This document shows, one piece after another, positions 54,037 through 64,000 of a stretch of DNA of 64,000 bases. A program made the translations under genes and the position numbers. Position 1 is the stretch's first letter; every line of letters begins with the position of its first letter. A model generated the notes under the pieces. It was not told where the DNA came from. It searched no databases and worked only from the letters and a program-made list of their open reading frames with translations. The stretch is taken from the NCBI RefSeq assembly GCF_001050375.1, contig NZ_KQ130496.1, forward strand, positions 1 to 64,000, written 5' to 3'. Source of the stretch: Catenovulum maritimum. Lineage in GTDB: Bacteria; Pseudomonadota; Gammaproteobacteria; Enterobacterales; Alteromonadaceae.

Positions 54037-56394
54037 ATGACAGATATTGTAAATATCATCGCAGCAGAACTAAATGCGAAAGATAGCCAAGTTACCGCAG
54101 CGGTAAAATTATTAGACGAAGGCGCAACTGTGCCATTTATTGCGCGTTATCGTAAAGAAATTACAGGCGGGTTAGATGACACTCAGCTGCGTAACTTAGA
54201 ATCTCGCCTTAACTATTTACGCGAGTTAGGTGAGCGCCGAGCAGTTATCGTTAAAAATATCGATGAACAAGGCAAGTTAACACCAGAGCTAAGCCTAGCG
54301 ATTAGCCAAGCGCTGACCAAAACAGATTTAGAAGAAATTTACCTACCGTACAAGCCAAAGCGCCGCACCAAAGGTCAAATCGCGATTGAAGCTGGTTTAG
54401 AGTCATTAGCGGACGCTTTATTTAATGATTTTTCGCTTGTACCAGAAACACTAGCTGCTGAGTATGTTAGCGCTGACAAAGGTGTAGCAGACGTTAAAGC
54501 TGCACTTGAAGGTGCACGCTTTATTTTAATGGAGCGTTTTGCGGTTGATGCTAAGTTACTTAAAAAAGTGCGCCAGTATTTATCTGAAAATGCGACCATA
54601 GATGCCAAGGTGATTAAAGGCCAAGAAAAAGCTGCGCAAAAATTCTCGGATTACTTCGAATTTAGCGAAGCGGTTAAAAGCATACCATCACATCGTGCCT
54701 TAGCTATTTTTAGAGGCAGAAACGAAGGCTTTTTAAGCTTAAACTTAAATGCTGATCCAGAAAAACCTGAAGAGCAAACCGGCTCTATTGTTGAAGTTAT
54801 GATAGCTCAACACTTTGGCATTGAATGGCAAGGCAGACCAGCGGAAGATTTTATAAAACAAGTGATTAGCTGGGCATGGAAAGTAAAATTACTGACCCAT
54901 ATGGAAACTGAAATTTTCTCTGAAATAAGAGAAAAAGCCGAAGCTGGTGCTATTTCTGTATTTGCGACTAACTTAAAAGACCTAATTATGGCTGCACCAG
55001 CCGGTGCGAAAGTCACTATGGGGCTAGATCCGGGTATTCGTACTGGGGTTAAAATTGCGATAGTGGATGCCACAGGTAAACTACTCAACCATGCAACTAT
55101 TTTTCCGCATCCACCACAAAATGCATGGGATAAAAGTAAGAAAACCCTGATCAATATGATTCGCCAATACAAGGTTGAGCTTATCAGCATTGGTAATGGC
55201 ACTGCATCGCGCGAAACCGACAAATTAGTTGCCGAACTAATGAAAGCCGAGCCAGAGCTTAAATTAAATAAAATTATGGTTAGTGAAGCGGGCGCTTCTG
55301 TTTATTCAGCTTCTGAAGTGGCAGCTAACGAATTCCCAGATTTAGACGTATCGATTCGTGGCGCAGTTTCAATTGCTCGTCGCTTACAAGATCCACTTGC
55401 TGAACTGGTTAAAATAGAGCCAAAATCAATTGGTGTTGGCCAATACCAGCACGATGTAAACCAAAGCGATCTTTCTAAATCACTGACATCTGTTATTGAA
55501 GACTGTGTAAACGCAGTTGGTGTCGACTTAAATACAGCCTCTGTGCCTTTGTTAACCCGAGTATCTGGATTAACCAAAGTGATGGCGCAAAACGTGGTTG
55601 AATACCGGGAACAACAAGGCCGTTTTGAAAGCCGAACTGAGCTGAAAAAAGTGGCGCGTTTAGGGCCAAAAGCGTTTGAACAATGTGCAGGTTTCTTAAA
55701 AATTCGAGATGGCAAAAACCCACTAGATGCTTCATCTGTTCATCCAGAAGCTTACCCTGTGGTTAAAAATATTTTAGCCGCGAACGACTGTGACGTGACT
55801 AGCTTAATAGGCAATACAGAAACACTTGCTAAATTAAAAGCAGAAGATTACACAGATGAAAAATTCGGCTTGCCAACAGTTAAAGACATTATTACTGAAT
55901 TAGAGAAGCCAGGTCGAGATCCGCGACCAGAGTTTAAAACCGCAACCTTTAAAGAAGGTGTAGACACGATTAACGACCTAAAAGTGGGCATGACGTTAGA
56001 AGGTGTTGTTAGTAACGTTACTAACTTTGGTGCATTTGTCGACGTGGGCGTTCATCAAGATGGTTTAGTTCACATTTCAGCTATGTCGGATACTTTTATC
56101 GACGACCCGCGTAAAGTCGTCAAAGCAGGTGACATAGTTAAAGTAAAAGTGATTGAAGTAGACGTTGAACGTAAACGTATCGCCTTTACTATGCGCTTAA
56201 ATGACGAAGTTGATTTACACGCTAACAAAGCGGATAAATCAGCAAATGGCCGTAATCAAGCAAACCGTAAACCGCAAAACAACAAACCTCGTGGTCAAAA
56301 GCCAACGGGTAACAAAAGTTTTGGTGGCTCGCAAGGTGGCGGTATGATGAACAGCGCTTTTGCTGATGCATTTGCAAAAGCGAAGAAGAAGTAA
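54037..56394 (+). CDS. tex: Tex family RNA-binding transcription accessory protein
   Basis: The 785-aa protein matches Tex along its length. The N-terminal helix-turn-helix region carries [23 protein letters not shown]. The YqgF-like RNase H fold follows ([17 protein letters not shown], about 330), then helix-hairpin-helix motifs (about 500-560) and an S1 domain (about 650-725, [30 protein letters not shown]). The tail is basic and Asn/Lys-rich. Tex binds nucleic acids and RNA polymerase. It is monocistronic, with a hairpin 33 bp downstream. Confidence 0.96.
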   Translation: MTDIVNIIAAELNAKDSQVTAAVKLLDEGATVPFIARYRKEITGGLDDTQLRNLESRLNYLRELGERRAVIVKNIDEQGKLTPELSLAISQALTKTDLEEIYLPYKPKRRTKGQIAIEAGLESLADALFNDFSLVPETLAAEYVSADKGVADVKAALEGARFILMERFAVDAKLLKKVRQYLSENATIDAKVIKGQEKAAQKFSDYFEFSEAVKSIPSHRALAIFRGRNEGFLSLNLNADPEKPEEQTGSIVEVMIAQHFGIEWQGRPAEDFIKQVISWAWKVKLLTHMETEIFSEIREKAEAGAISVFATNLKDLIMAAPAGAKVTMGLDPGIRTGVKIAIVDATGKLLNHATIFPHPPQNAWDKSKKTLINMIRQYKVELISIGNGTASRETDKLVAELMKAEPELKLNKIMVSEAGASVYSASEVAANEFPDLDVSIRGAVSIARRLQDPLAELVKIEPKSIGVGQYQHDVNQSDLSKSLTSVIEDCVNAVGVDLNTASVPLLTRVSGLTKVMAQNVVEYREQQGRFESRTELKKVARLGPKAFEQCAGFLKIRDGKNPLDASSVHPEAYPVVKNILAANDCDVTSLIGNTETLAKLKAEDYTDEKFGLPTVKDIITELEKPGRDPRPEFKTATFKEGVDTINDLKVGMTLEGVVSNVTNFGAFVDVGVHQDGLVHISAMSDTFIDDPRKVVKAGDIVKVKVIEVDVERKRIAFTMRLNDEVDLHANKADKSANGRNQANRKPQNNKPRGQKPTGNKSFGGSQGGGMMNSAFADAFAKAKKK

Positions 56395-56720
56395 CTTCTA
56401 CCACTAAATTATCTCGCCATTAGATAGCGCCAATCAATTCTGGATTGGCGCACATATTCTTGCCTCTGCCAATATCTTCTAAAGTTAGTCTCTCTATTAG
56501 TTGCTTATTATCACTCTTAACTCTGTTTGTTGGGTGGTACTTGCTGCGACTTTATTCCGCATATTTCCTTATTAAGCTCATGTTTCATCCAGAGTAGAAG
56601 TTAATTTAATCAATAATTGTATTCAAAATAGTAAATTTTATACAAGCTTGAGCATATTTAGCTCTATCTCCCTAATGTGTTTTTGTATACAGTTAACAAA
56701 AATATTTTGGGAGCCTAACT
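56395..56720. other. Intergenic region with a tex hairpin
   Basis: The 326-bp gap contains the tex terminator candidate GCGCCAATC/GATTGGCGC (56427-56451, 7-nt loop, weak T run) and AT-rich sequence presumed to hold the promoter of the cytochrome gene, whose RBS is TGGGAG. I see no ORF or RNA gene in it. Confidence 0.5.
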
Positions 56721-58076
56721 ATGAATGTATTGTTTAAGCGCCGAGCTAGATACTATGTGCTGGTGGTTACTCTACTTACAAGCTTAACTACACAAATGGT
56801 AGTGGCTGCAACTCAGCCTAGCCAGCAAGGCCAAGAAGTCTTTGCCAGCCTGTGTTCATCTTGTCATGGTAAAGATTTAACTGGTGGGGTGGGGTTTAAT
56901 TTAATTGATGCAGAATGGATTCATGGTAATAAGCCTGAGCAAATCGTTAAAAACATTCAGCGCGGTTTTGCCCAAGCAGGTATGCCTGCTTTTAAAGGTA
57001 TTTTGACGGATTCACAAATTAATGATGTGGTGAGCTTTATTTTGTCGAAACAGCTTGGGTTTAGAGATCTGAGCTACACAATTTATCAATTGCCTGAGAA
57101 AGCCAAAAAGAGTTTTGACGCAATTGATACTTTGCCTATCGCAAGCCAAGGTAAATACAAAAATGGCTTAATCAATTTTGATTTACCTGAGATTAAAAGC
57201 TTTATTATTGAAACGACAGGCGATTTTTATGCGCCAACCGATCAAGACACCCATTTTAAAATTCAATTTTTACCGCCGCATATGCTAGTCGAATTATGGA
57301 TTGATGGTGAAAAAATTAAGTATACCAAGCCTGTTTGGGGTGAACGAGCATGGCCGCTTAAACGTGGCAAACAAGCTATTACGATACGCTATAACTCAGT
57401 CGGACGACCTAACTGGCAAGGCAATGGATTACATTTCTTTGTTACGGACCAAGCTCAGACAGTTAAGTTATTCGCCACTAGTGTGCAGGCTAAGGCTTAT
57501 TTAGCGGATTCTAAACACGAGGTTTTAGTTAAAGACAAAGCTAGGATACAGCGGAAAAAAGCGGTTAATTTACCAAGCCACTCAATTTTAGTCGGCTTAC
57601 CACAAAAGGTTAATTATGCTTTTAACAGTCGTAGCTGCGCGATTGTTGGGGTATGGCAAGGTGAATTTTTAGATGTTGGACCAAACATTCAAGGCCGAGG
57701 TAAAGATGGTAGTTTGGCAATGGGCAATTGGGTATTTCATCAACCTAATAGCATAAAAGCGGTTAACGACACTAAGACTTGTCGATTTATAAAATACACG
57801 ACAACAGATGATCCTACTTTTTATTATCAACAACAGGGTTATGAATTCGCAGTGACAGGGACCACCCAGAGTAATAATCAGCTCAGCTTAAATTACCAAG
57901 CAACTAAGTTACCAGCGCAAGCAAGGCATTCGCATATAGTTGAATTTGCATTGCCTCAAGTGGATAAGTTAACGATTCAGAGTCCACAAGCTGCTATTTG
58001 TAACGGAAAGTTAACTTTCGATTTGTCGAAACACCCAAGCTTTAGTTTGCAACTCAAACTAGCCAAAATGCAATAA
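56721..58076 (+). CDS. Exported c-type cytochrome with C-terminal beta domains
   Basis: The 451-aa product has a signal peptide (ending MVVAA, about residue 30) and a mono-haem cytochrome c domain (about 35-110) with CSSCH at 45-49 and a probable axial Met88 in AQAGMPAF. Two regions without named family follow: a lectin-like/PA14-like beta domain (IETTGDFYAPTDQDTHFKIQFLPPHMLVELWIDGEKI) and a C-terminal half (RSCAIVGVWQGEFLDVGPNIQGRGKDGSLAMGNWVF). The following gene encodes a sugar-dehydrogenase-like propeller, so this cytochrome may accept its electrons. That coupling is inferred from order (11-bp gap). Confidence 0.8.
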   Translation: MNVLFKRRARYYVLVVTLLTSLTTQMVVAATQPSQQGQEVFASLCSSCHGKDLTGGVGFNLIDAEWIHGNKPEQIVKNIQRGFAQAGMPAFKGILTDSQINDVVSFILSKQLGFRDLSYTIYQLPEKAKKSFDAIDTLPIASQGKYKNGLINFDLPEIKSFIIETTGDFYAPTDQDTHFKIQFLPPHMLVELWIDGEKIKYTKPVWGERAWPLKRGKQAITIRYNSVGRPNWQGNGLHFFVTDQAQTVKLFATSVQAKAYLADSKHEVLVKDKARIQRKKAVNLPSHSILVGLPQKVNYAFNSRSCAIVGVWQGEFLDVGPNIQGRGKDGSLAMGNWVFHQPNSIKAVNDTKTCRFIKYTTTDDPTFYYQQQGYEFAVTGTTQSNNQLSLNYQATKLPAQARHSHIVEFALPQVDKLTIQSPQAAICNGKLTFDLSKHPSFSLQLKLAKMQ

Positions 58077-58087
58077 AGGCGCAATAA

Positions 58088-59521
58088 ATGAAATTACTTA
58101 CTGTAAAAACACTAGTATTAGCTTGTTTATTTAGCCCAATAAACCTATTAGCAAACAGCTATATACCTAAAGGTTATTCAATAGAAACTATTAAAACGCC
58201 AGATAAAGTTGAGTTTCAAATCGCTGGGCTAGACGCGAATGCACAAGGCGAAATTTATGTTGCTACGCGTTTAGGCGAAGTTTGGCGATACCATAATAAT
58301 CAATGGTCGCAATTTGCTGAAGGCTTACATGAACCCGCAGGGTTATTGTTAGAAGGCAATTCAGTCTTAATAGCGCAAAAGCCTGAGTTAACCCGTTTGG
58401 TCGATAGCAATGGCGACCAACAAGCGGATGAATATATTCACCTAGCGTCGGGGTGGGAGTTTCACGATAACTATCACGAATTTAATTTTGGTCCAGTTAA
58501 AGATAAGCAGGGCAATTATTATGGCACGCTCAATTTAGGACATGGTACTCCGGGCGGATTTTCGTTAGGCGCCATGGACACTGCTGGTGGCTATCGAGGT
58601 TGGGCGTATCAAGTGACTCCATCGGGTGAATTTATCCCTTTTGCGAGTGGCTTGCGCTCTCCAGCTGGCATTGGAATTAGCCCGCAAAATGACGTGTTTT
58701 TTACCGACAATCAAGGTGATTGGGTAGAAACTTCAAAACTACATTTACTCAAAAAAGATGCCTTTTATGGTCATCCAACTTCACTGAGAGATAAACTAGG
58801 TTGGAGCCTTGAAAAAATTAAACAAACAGCCACAACAGAGTTTGAAAAAATGCGCGAGTTACCTGTAGTTTGGATACCGCACAGAGAAGTTGCTAATTCA
58901 CCCGGTAATCCTGAGTGGGATACCAGCGCTGGAAAATTTGGTCCGTTTAGTGGGCAAATATTTATAGGTGATCAAACCCAATCCAATATATTTAGAGTGG
59001 TATTAGATAAGGTAAACGGCCAGTACCAAGGCGCTGTGATTAATTTTATTAATGGTTTTCAAAGTGGCAATATTCGCACTAAATTCGATAATCAAGGGCA
59101 GCTCTGGGTTGCACAAACAACCCGAGGTTGGTCGGCGCAAGGTGATAAACCATATGGCTTACAAAAAGTAACTTGGGATGGAACAACACCTTTCGAACTA
59201 TTGGATATTAAGCTGACCAAAGCCGGTTTTAAACTAAACTTTACCCAGCCAGTTAGTAACCCGCATGCACTTGAGCAGCAAATAAAAGTGCAGCAATGGC
59301 ATTATTTGTATAGCAGTAATTATGGCTCAGCTAAACAAGATTTAACCCAGTTGGCAATAAAATCAATAAATTGGAATCACACTCACACAAGTGCTGATGT
59401 AGCGCTGGATTTAACGGCAGGCAAAATAGTGCAAATAGACTTTCCTAATTTAATGAATAAATCAGGTGAAAAAATGTCAGTATCAAGCGTTTATTACACT
59501 CTGAATCAATTGCTTGAATAG
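58088..59521 (+). CDS. Periplasmic beta-propeller protein, PQQ sugar dehydrogenase/PVC-type dehydrogenase-like
   Basis: The 477-aa product has a signal peptide (ending LLANS, about residue 23) and a six-bladed propeller pattern: IAGLDANAQGEIYVATRLGEVWRY, LRSPAGIGISPQNDVFFTDNQGDWVETSKLHLL, FIGDQTQSNIFRVVLD. Such proteins resemble soluble PQQ glucose/sorbosone dehydrogenases and the membrane-bound dehydrogenase domains often found with cytochromes in marine bacteria. PQQ binding is not proven, and the substrate is unknown. It follows the cytochrome gene by 11 bp. Confidence 0.75.
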   Translation: MKLLTVKTLVLACLFSPINLLANSYIPKGYSIETIKTPDKVEFQIAGLDANAQGEIYVATRLGEVWRYHNNQWSQFAEGLHEPAGLLLEGNSVLIAQKPELTRLVDSNGDQQADEYIHLASGWEFHDNYHEFNFGPVKDKQGNYYGTLNLGHGTPGGFSLGAMDTAGGYRGWAYQVTPSGEFIPFASGLRSPAGIGISPQNDVFFTDNQGDWVETSKLHLLKKDAFYGHPTSLRDKLGWSLEKIKQTATTEFEKMRELPVVWIPHREVANSPGNPEWDTSAGKFGPFSGQIFIGDQTQSNIFRVVLDKVNGQYQGAVINFINGFQSGNIRTKFDNQGQLWVAQTTRGWSAQGDKPYGLQKVTWDGTTPFELLDIKLTKAGFKLNFTQPVSNPHALEQQIKVQQWHYLYSSNYGSAKQDLTQLAIKSINWNHTHTSADVALDLTAGKIVQIDFPNLMNKSGEKMSVSSVYYTLNQLLE

Positions 59522-59627
59522 GGGTTTAGCGAAAATCAAGGAAGGTGAAAGTTCAAAGCTTATAAAGAGGAAAGGGTGTATAGATACCGCTTAATTTATA
59601 CATAACTTTCTTCAATTTCGCTTTCTC

Positions 59628-62600
59628 CTGTCCAGCCCCGTGGGTACGGGGAACACGCGTCATTCATTGCGTCAAACGCGGATTGAATCGGTTCAGCCCC
59701 GTGGATACGGGGAACACTTAAGCACACTCACTTGGCCCTGTGCATAGCTCGGTTCAGCCCCGTGGGTACGGGGAACACTTTTACGCCCCTCTTTTTTTGC
59801 GTTTAATAATCGGTTCAGCCCCGTGGGTACGGGGAACACTCAATCATTAATTCATCAATAGCTTTTTCTTTCGGTTCAGCCCCGTGGGTACGGGGAACAC
59901 CCACTTAATTTTAATCAAAATTTAAATTACAACGGTTCAGCCCCGTGGGTACGGGGAACACCCACCAGTTTTTGTTCCGCATTCCGGCCATTCCGGTTCA
60001 GCCCCGTGGGTACGGGGAACACTGCCATTTATGTATATTCATCGAACTCGTTGTCGGTTCAGCCCCGTGGGTACGGGGAACACATATTCAGATTCTAATT
60101 CTGTCATTTCAAAGCCGGTTCAGCCCCGTGGGTACGGGGAACACCCAATGGAAGAAACGAGCAAATTTTTTGCGGCCGGTTCAGCCCCGTGGGTACGGGG
60201 AACACACAAATGAAATTATAATCAAGCATTTTCCAATCGGTTCAGCCCCGTGGGTACGGGGAACACCAATGATGAGAACGTACAAGGTAGTTTTGTTTCG
60301 GTTCAGCCCCGTGGGTACGGGGAACACCAACCGAGGTTGTTCTGAGTGATATGCAAATGCGGTTCAGCCCCGTGGGTACGGGGAACACGGCTGGACTCCA
60401 TACCACGGCATAGACTGGGGCGGTTCAGCCCCGTGGGTACGGGGAACACCAAGGTTTACAAGGTTTTCAAGGTCTCCAAGGCGGTTCAGCCCCGTGGGTA
60501 CGGGGAACACATTAATTAGTTTCGTTAAGATTAGTTTCCGCACGGTTCAGCCCCGTGGGTACGGGGAACACGGCTGTATGTGATTTAAACCCTAATTCTG
60601 TTTCGGTTCAGCCCCGTGGGTACGGGGAACACCCGCTTAATTTTAATCAAAATTTAAATCACAACGGTTCAGCCCCGTGGGTACGGGGAACACTAAACCA
60701 GTATGGTCAGATGATGAATTACCCGCGGTTCAGCCCCGTGGGTACGGGGAACACGTTTTGGTCAACTGACTGGGTGTATCAAAATGCGGTTCAGCCCCGT
60801 GGGTACGGGGAACACATTGTTTTCATGAAAAATGCGCTGTCTACTAACGGTTCAGCCCCGTGGGTACGGGGAACACATTAACCGAAGCTGGATTTGGCAG
60901 CTCAAAGTCGGTTCAGCCCCGTGGGTACGGGGAACACGTAAAAATATTGTTTTTTATGGGTTGGTCGATGCGGTTCAGCCCCGTGGGTACGGGGAACACA
61001 CTCTAATAGCTCTTTTCTGTAACGATAGAAACGGTTCAGCCCCGTGGGTACGGGGAACACTTTTGAGTTCTTACCATAATATAAGGTATTGCCGGTTCAG
61101 CCCCGTGGGTACGGGGAACACATCACCTTTATCACCCTGTATACCGGTTCAGCCCCGTGGGTACGGGGAACACTCAACCTAATGTACAAGAAATTAATTT
61201 AGATCCGGTTCAGCCCCGTGGGTACGGGGAACACTCGTACTAATGGGATAACATTATTCATAGCGGCGGTTCAGCCCCGTGGGTACGGGGAACACCGCAG
61301 TGGCGTTCTAACTTAATCAACGAAACGCGGTTCAGCCCCGTGGGTACGGGGAACACTCGTAAACTTCAATCAATTGCCCATTGTGCGGCGGTTCAGCCCC
61401 GTGGGTACGGGGAACACTTTCTTCAATACAGTCAACAATGTCACCTGAGCGGTTCAGCCCCGTGGGTACGGGGAACACATAAATTCACCATCATTATATT
61501 TAGCCATCATCGGTTCAGCCCCGTGGGTACGGGGAACACTTTTGGTTTTTTCTGAGGTACTCACAATACGCCGGTTCAGCCCCGTGGGTACGGGGAACAC
61601 TAGAAGCTGACAAAAATAATTCATCATATCTACGGTTCAGCCCCGTGGGTACGGGGAACACTTCTCCAGTTACATAACATGAAGGTATTTCGGCGGTTCA
61701 GCCCCGTGGGTACGGGGAACACTTTTTATTTTTTGATTTTTCGTAATCATAAATCGGTTCAGCCCCGTGGGTACGGGGAACACAATAATGTGCTAAATCT
61801 GCGCTCATACTTCCGCGGTTCAGCCCCGTGGGTACGGGGAACACTTTTGCCGCAAGCTCTGGGATAACTGCAGAAACGGTTCAGCCCCGTGGGTACGGGG
61901 AACACCTAAATCCACGTTAACCCCCTTGCTTATGCAGCGGTTCAGCCCCGTGGGTACGGGGAACACTGGTGTAATAGCGTCTGCATGGGTTGTCGTTGCG
62001 GTTCAGCCCCGTGGGTACGGGGAACACTTCTTCAAATTCTCGGTCGCGGTTGTCGATCGCGGTTCAGCCCCGTGGGTACGGGGAACACAGCACGAAACCC
62101 CATGACTGGGTTTTTGAATTCGGTTCAGCCCCGTGGGTACGGGGAACACCGTTAACATCGGCTGCTAGCTCTATTGATTCGCGGTTCAGCCCCGTGGGTA
62201 CGGGGAACACCCCGTTTTCTGTCATTGCAAGGCATAAAACAGCGGTTCAGCCCCGTGGGTACGGGGAACACCAGTGCCAAACCTGCACCGCCATACATTA
62301 AGGCGGTTCAGCCCCGTGGGTACGGGGAACACGTGATATGGATTCGCCAAAATCTAGCACCTCGCGGTTCAGCCCCGTGGGTACGGGGAACACGTTATTT
62401 CCTGCGCCCTGCATTATTTTTTCACCGGTTCAGCCCCGTGGGTACGGGGAACACGCCTTTGGGTGAAAGCCCTATAGGTTATCCGCCGGTTCAGCCCCGT
62501 GGGTACGGGGAACACACCTGCAACGCCATATAGAGTTTTTGCTGATGCGGTTCAGCCCCGTGGGTACGGGGAACACGTTTTTTCACGTTAGAACAACGAG

Positions 62601-62759
62601 ACGAATGCCGGTTCAGCCCCGTGGGTACGGGGAACACCTGCAGCGGAGCAATTAACCAGTGCAGAGCAACGGTTCAGCCCCGTGGGTACGGGGAACACCG
62701 TTGTTGTATCGTCTGCCGAATAAACCCCGTCGGTTCAGCCCCGTGGGTACGGGGAACAC
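59628..62759 (-). CRISPR. Type I-E CRISPR array, 52 repeats and 51 spacers
   Basis: A 29-bp repeat recurs 52 times. Read on the minus strand it starts GTGTTCCCCGTACCC and ends ACGGGGCTGAACCG, with a CCCCGT/ACGGGG stem, matching the E. coli type I-E repeat in layout. By my count 49 spacers are 32 nt, one is 33 nt (60938-60970) and one is 23 nt (61122-61144). The newest repeat is next to the leader at 62731-62759. The far-end repeat (59628-59656) has two changes and the next one (59689) one change, as expected for old, degenerating units. Spacers 59901-59932 and 60633-60664 differ at only two positions. Confidence 0.98.
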
Positions 62760-62835
62760 TCCAAATGTATATAGCTGTTTTATATATCATTTTAAAAGCA
62801 CTAAAATTCTACCAAAATTTTAAAGAGCAAATAAG
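62760..62835 (-). promoter_or_regulatory. CRISPR leader
   Basis: This 76-bp AT-rich stretch lies between cas2 and the first repeat. On the minus strand it contains TTTTGGTAGAATTTTAGTG and later AAAACAGCTATATAC, resembling the E. coli I-E leader (TTGGTAGATTG...). It is expected to hold the array promoter and the integration signal. A TATCA-containing AT tract could be an IHF site but does not fully match the consensus. Confidence 0.75.

Positions 62836-64000
<1,165 letters not shown>

Overview
The window comes from a gammaproteobacterium, most likely a marine member of the Alteromonadales. It carries several gene orders shared with E. coli and its relatives: srkA-dsbA, metJ/metB, the A2M-family lipoprotein with pbpC, and yibN-grxC-secB-gpsA next to gpmI-envC. 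Around them are AT-rich accessory genes and secreted glycoside hydrolases typical of marine heterotrophs. The genus is not proven by the sequence.

Layout. 1-2.8 kb: the end of an unknown gene, then a leftward pair encoding an outer-membrane barrel and an acidic secreted protein. 2.8-7 kb: a methyltransferase, a membrane-anchored protein of unknown role, srkA and dsbA. 7-10 kb: a chemoreceptor followed directly by an orphan maltose-binding-like protein. 10-12 kb: metJ and metB, divergent, with Met boxes. 12-19 kb: the arginine pathway argC-B-F-G-H plus a separate argA, behind tandem ARG boxes. 19-22.4 kb: a MarR regulator divergent from putP-proB, a likely proline/osmolyte module. 22.4-25 kb: small and housekeeping genes read leftward, one under a clear Fur box.

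25-32 kb: a leftward Mg2+ pair (mgtE and a CNNM/DUF21 protein) divergent from a module matching Pseudomonas crfX-cmpX-sigX (small membrane protein, MscS-type channel, ECF sigma factor). It is followed by rimK, a zinc hydrolase and a DUF1439-like protein. Three intergenic sites share the pattern TGTGAC-N17-CGTT, in front of mgtE, crfX and rimK. They suggest a local ECF-sigma regulon linking channel, Mg2+ transport and ribosome modification.

32-36.5 kb: a leftward pair of exported glycoside hydrolases (a Tat lipoprotein of family GH27 and a beta-helix lipoprotein). The natural start of the second is out of frame by one base at homopolymer runs. 36.7-48.4 kb: an A2M-like lipoprotein, pbpC, a GNAT-nitrilase fusion, OmpW and a periplasmic binding-like protein. 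48.7-56.4 kb: housekeeping genes (gpsA, secB, grxC, rhodanese, gpmI, envC, tex). 56.7-59.5 kb: a c-type cytochrome paired with a beta-propeller dehydrogenase-like protein.

59.6-64 kb: a type I-E CRISPR locus read on the minus strand. It has 52 repeats and 51 spacers, a 76-bp leader, cas2 and cas1 (cut by the window edge). Two spacers are near-identical, and one 23-nt spacer looks like a 32-nt spacer that lost one 9-nt coding repeat. The interference genes are expected beyond position 64000.
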